Assembly: GCA_964577115.1 (NCBI GenBank)
Contig: CAZNXJ010000019.1
Coordinates: 1-64,000, forward strand
DNA: 64,000 nt
Direction of reading: 5' to 3'
From: CAZNXJ01 sp964577115
GTDB taxonomy: Bacteria; Planctomycetota; Planctomycetia; Pirellulales; Pirellulaceae
In this document: positions 61,393 through 64,000 of the stretch, piece after piece
Layout of the letters: every line of letters starts with the position of its first letter
Numbering within the stretch: the stretch's first letter is position 1
Notes under the pieces: generated by a model
The model's input: the letters and a program-made list of their open reading frames with translations, nothing else
Told to the model about the DNA's origin: nothing
Database searches by the model: none
Made by a program: the position numbers and the translations under genes

Positions 61393-63477
61393 ATGGATGC
61401 TCATCCGCAGCCAGGGGACCATGGCCGCTGGCGTGGCGAATCGCGAACGGATGCCGGATCTTCGCAGGCCGATGCACATGCGGCCTGGGTCGGCGAGCAG
61501 CATTATCGAATGCTGGTCGATGGAATCGCCGATGAAGGGCTCTTTTTACTCGACCCGCAAGGACATGTGCTCACCTGGAATACCGGCGCCTGCCGGCTCC
61601 AGGGGTACCATGACGAGGAAATGCGGGGTCAGCACTTTTCCCGGTTTCTGCCGGTCGACGAGCGCCGTGATTGCGTAGCGGCCCGGATGCTCGAACTGGC
61701 AGGGCGCGACGGGCGCTACGAAGAGCAGCTCTGGCTCGTTCGCAAGAACGGCACGCGCTATTGGGGCAGCATCGTTTTTAATCCCGTCCGGAGTGGTCGC
61801 GATGGCCTGCACGGTTTCGCCGCCGTCGTCCGCGATCTTTCGGAACAAAAGCAAGCCGAAGACGATTTGCGTGCGAGCGAAAAGCGGCTCCGCATGCTCA
61901 TCGAAAAAATCTCGCTCCGCAATCAGCTCGAACAGCAGCGGCAAAAGCTGCGTCAGAGCGACGAAGCACTGCGCGAGAGCCAGGAACGACTCGAGCTGGC
62001 TCAGGAAGCCGGCCGCATCGGCACCTTCGAGTGGAACCTGCGTACGCAGCAGGCGTCGTGGAGCGGTGCTCAGGAGCAATTGTTCGGCGTCGCCCCGGGC
62101 TGCTTCGCCGGGACACTGGAGCACTGGTGGGCGTTGATTCACCCCGACGATCGCCGGCGCGTGCAGCAGGAAGTCTCCGAGGCGGTGGCGAAACGCTCGC
62201 CGCTGTTCACTGAGTTCCGCGTGCCGCTCGATGACGGCTCGGTACGCTGGATTACAACCAAGGCGAAAGTCTTCTGCGACAGCGACGGGCAGCCGCTGCG
62301 GCTGCTGGGCGTCAGTTTTGATACGACCGACCAGCGGCGCGCCGAGCAGGCGCTGCGCGAGGAGAGTCAGCGCAAGGATCAGTATCTCGCCATGCTGGCG
62401 CATGAACTGCGCAACCCGCTCGCTCCGCTCCGCAATGCCCTGCATGTGCTCAGCCTGCGGAATGATCCGGCCACGGTCGAGCAATTGCGGGCCATGATGG
62501 AACGACAAGTCGAGCACATGATTCGCCTCGTCGACGATTTACTGGATGTTTCGCGTTTGCAGCGGGGCAAGATCACGCTGCAAACCGAACGGCTTGATCT
62601 AGCGTGGCTCGTGCGAACACACTCGCAGGACTATCGCCCCGCCTTCCAGGAAGCTGCCATCCGGTTAAACGTGGAAACGCCGGAGACGCCGGTCTGGGTC
62701 ATCGGCGATGCGACGCGCTTACGGCAAGTACTCGACAACCTGTTTTCAAACGCGTTGAAGTTTACACCCACCGGCGGCTGCGTCACCGTGCGCGTGGACG
62801 CATTGCCGGGAGATGAGGCGCAAGTTTCGGTTACCGACACCGGGATCGGTATCGCACCGGATGTCGTGCCGCGCGTCTTCGATGTGTTCGCGCAGGCCGA
62901 CTGTAGTCTCGATCGCAGCCAAGGCGGCTTGGGGCTCGGCCTGGCGATGGTAAAGGGCCTTGTGGAACTGCACGGAGGCCGCGCGTTCGCCAAAAGCGCA
63001 GGACCGCAGCAAGGCAGCACGTTCGCCTTCGTGCTGCGGCGGGAACCTGAGCTGCCCGCGCTGGCGGAGTCCAACGAGGGCGTACGCAATGTGCCCGGCC
63101 AGCGCCGGGTACTTGTCATCGAAGACAATCGCGATTCCGCCGACAGCCTTCGCTTGTTGCTGCAACTGTCCGGCTACGAAGTGCGCGTGGCCTATGACGG
63201 GCTCGCGGGAGTCTCGGCGGCGCGCGAGTGGCGTCCGGACGTCGTGCTGTGCGATATCGGCCTGCCCCGCCTCGACGGCTTCGGAGTCGCCGCGACACTG
63301 CGGAATGATCCCCGTGGATGCGACCTGCGGCTGATCGCCGTGACGGGCTACGGACGCGAAGAAGAACGCCGCCGAGCACTCGACGCCGGCTTCGATGATC
63401 ATCTCGTCAAACCGGCTGACCCGCAGCGACTCATGGACGTTCTCGAAAAGAGCCGCCAGCAGCTCGGCGTTTCCTAA
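61393..63477 (+). CDS. PAS-PAS hybrid histidine kinase (HisKA-HATPase-REC)
   Basis: 694 residues, soluble. Two PAS/PAC domains (about 38-160 and 205-320) joined by a coiled coil, HisKA with MLAHELRNPLAPLRN, HATPase with LFSNALKFT, DTGIGIAP and GGLGLGLA, and a C-terminal REC (VLVIEDNRD, VVLCDIGLP). It resembles the hybrid kinase at 22988-25099 in its kinase and REC parts but has PAS instead of an N-terminal REC. The ATG at 61393 has AGAGGA 6 nt upstream; an ATG at 61327 is an alternative. The signal is unknown, though PAS domains suggest a cytoplasmic redox, ligand or light cue. Confidence 0.9.
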   Translation: MDAHPQPGDHGRWRGESRTDAGSSQADAHAAWVGEQHYRMLVDGIADEGLFLLDPQGHVLTWNTGACRLQGYHDEEMRGQHFSRFLPVDERRDCVAARMLELAGRDGRYEEQLWLVRKNGTRYWGSIVFNPVRSGRDGLHGFAAVVRDLSEQKQAEDDLRASEKRLRMLIEKISLRNQLEQQRQKLRQSDEALRESQERLELAQEAGRIGTFEWNLRTQQASWSGAQEQLFGVAPGCFAGTLEHWWALIHPDDRRRVQQEVSEAVAKRSPLFTEFRVPLDDGSVRWITTKAKVFCDSDGQPLRLLGVSFDTTDQRRAEQALREESQRKDQYLAMLAHELRNPLAPLRNALHVLSLRNDPATVEQLRAMMERQVEHMIRLVDDLLDVSRLQRGKITLQTERLDLAWLVRTHSQDYRPAFQEAAIRLNVETPETPVWVIGDATRLRQVLDNLFSNALKFTPTGGCVTVRVDALPGDEAQVSVTDTGIGIAPDVVPRVFDVFAQADCSLDRSQGGLGLGLAMVKGLVELHGGRAFAKSAGPQQGSTFAFVLRREPELPALAESNEGVRNVPGQRRVLVIEDNRDSADSLRLLLQLSGYEVRVAYDGLAGVSAAREWRPDVVLCDIGLPRLDGFGVAATLRNDPRGCDLRLIAVTGYGREEERRRALDAGFDDHLVKPADPQRLMDVLEKSRQQLGVS

Positions 63478-63709
63478 ACCGCTCCGGTCGTGCCACAGCA
63501 CGCCGCTGCGTACGTGAATCAACCGAGCGTATCGTTGCCGTTTCCTTCGGCATAGCTCAGCCGGTCAACATCTTCCCGTCCGCGCTTCCCACGCCGCGCT
63601 CGCGACCAGTTAACATGGCACGAAACCACGGAGTCCTTCCTGCGGCAGCGGTTTCCACGAGACCGTCCATGCCGACGCTTCATGCCTGGATGAAGGAGAT
63701 TACGAGCTG

Positions 63710-64000
63710 ATGGTGGGGAACATGCTTTCAAGCGGCCAGCGGCATATGGGCTGTTCAATCGCCTTGGCGTTGGCTTGGATTGCTGCCATTCCGGGGATCG
63801 CGGCCGAGCGTTTGCCGCGCGACCAGGTGTTGCTCTACCGCACGGCCGACGGCGGGGTGCGTAAGGCGGAAACGTTCGACCAGTGGCAAGCGCGCCGCGC
63901 GGAAATTCTCGAGGGCATGCAGCAGGTCATGGGCCGGTTGCCCGGCGATGAAAAACGCTGCCCGCTCGACGTGCAGGTGGAAGAGGAAGTCGACTGCGGC
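63710..64000 (+). CDS. 5' part of a secreted hydrolase, cut by the window end
   Basis: The first 97 codons are inside the window and the frame stays open to the last base. The ATG at 63710 has AAGGAG about 11 nt upstream. A hydrophobic signal (about 14-30, IALALAWIAAIPG) ends near IAAERLP. The mature start (DQWQARRAEILEGM, RCPLDVQVEEEVDCG) resembles planctomycete secreted alpha/beta-hydrolases of the dienelactone hydrolase/acetyl xylan esterase type, but the catalytic part is beyond the window. The 232 bp before it (63478-63709) hold nothing recognised. Confidence 0.65.
   Translation, partial: MVGNMLSSGQRHMGCSIALALAWIAAIPGIAAERLPRDQVLLYRTADGGVRKAETFDQWQARRAEILEGMQQVMGRLPGDEKRCPLDVQVEEEVDCG

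Noticed and set aside
1..64000. tRNA, rRNA, transposase or prophage genes
   Set aside because: No cloverleaf, rRNA stretch, DDE/tyrosine recombinase or phage structural motif was recognised by reading; a covariance-model search would be needed to exclude small RNAs.

Overview
The window is about 64 kb of high-GC bacterial chromosome, most likely from a planctomycete (Planctomycetota, probably the Pirellulales side). The evidence is the paired DUF1549/DUF1553 and DUF1501 genes, PPC-domain secreted proteins, a cytochrome c/sugar-dehydrogenase fusion, CehA/McbA and PHP metallohydrolases, a cell-surface protein with an N-terminal LEPR-type motif next to an ECF-like sigma factor and a non-RD Ser/Thr kinase, and a large load of two-component and chemosensory genes. 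No rRNA, tRNA, CRISPR array, transposase or phage gene was recognised.

Layout. 1-1.2 kb is non-coding and rich in repeats: a 55-bp direct repeat, 124-nt inverted arms about 430 nt apart, and two long hairpins. 1.2-11.3 kb (+) carries a transglutaminase-like protein, an aldo/keto reductase, then DUF1549/1553, DUF1501 and PPC proteins and an MFS transporter. 11.3-16.2 kb (-) has a secreted protein of unknown function, a calcineurin-like phosphoesterase, a DapA-family aldolase and an amidohydrolase. 16.3-19.9 kb (+) has a clear sigma-70-type promoter, the cytochrome c/GSDH protein and a CehA/McbA-like hydrolase, facing a minus-strand PHP protein. hisI-hisG follow at 21.6-22.9 kb.

23-33 kb (-) is one chemosensory locus in the order cheW, cheR-TPR, cheW, MCP, cheA-REC, cheB, hybrid kinase. 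This is close to the Wsp order, but a hybrid kinase occupies the place of the WspR diguanylate cyclase. 33.2-37.4 kb mixes a small membrane protein, a Tat-secreted unknown, a lone acyl carrier protein and a neutral-ceramidase-like protein. 37.7-43.5 kb (+) is a compact cyclic-di-GMP module: CHASE4 kinase, REC-HPt, REC-HD-GYP and a GGDEF protein with a second, degenerate GGDEF-like domain. The chemosensory and c-di-GMP modules could be linked by phosphotransfer, but that is inference.

44.8-51.3 kb (-) is a DAB-type inorganic carbon transporter locus: DabA, a DabB-like proton-channel subunit, a second divergent Nuo-like subunit with key lysines replaced by arginine, and a DUF202 protein. 51.8-56.4 kb (-) is an HlyD/LolD-like ABC export operon with two FtsX-type permeases. 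56.6-60.8 kb (+) is a surface protein/sigma factor/kinase operon, followed by csrA, a PAS-rich hybrid kinase, and the 5' end of a secreted hydrolase cut by the window edge.

The most distinctive material is the DAB locus with its extra subunit, the Wsp-like locus with a substituted output, the four-gene c-di-GMP cassette, and the surface protein/sigma/kinase operon.
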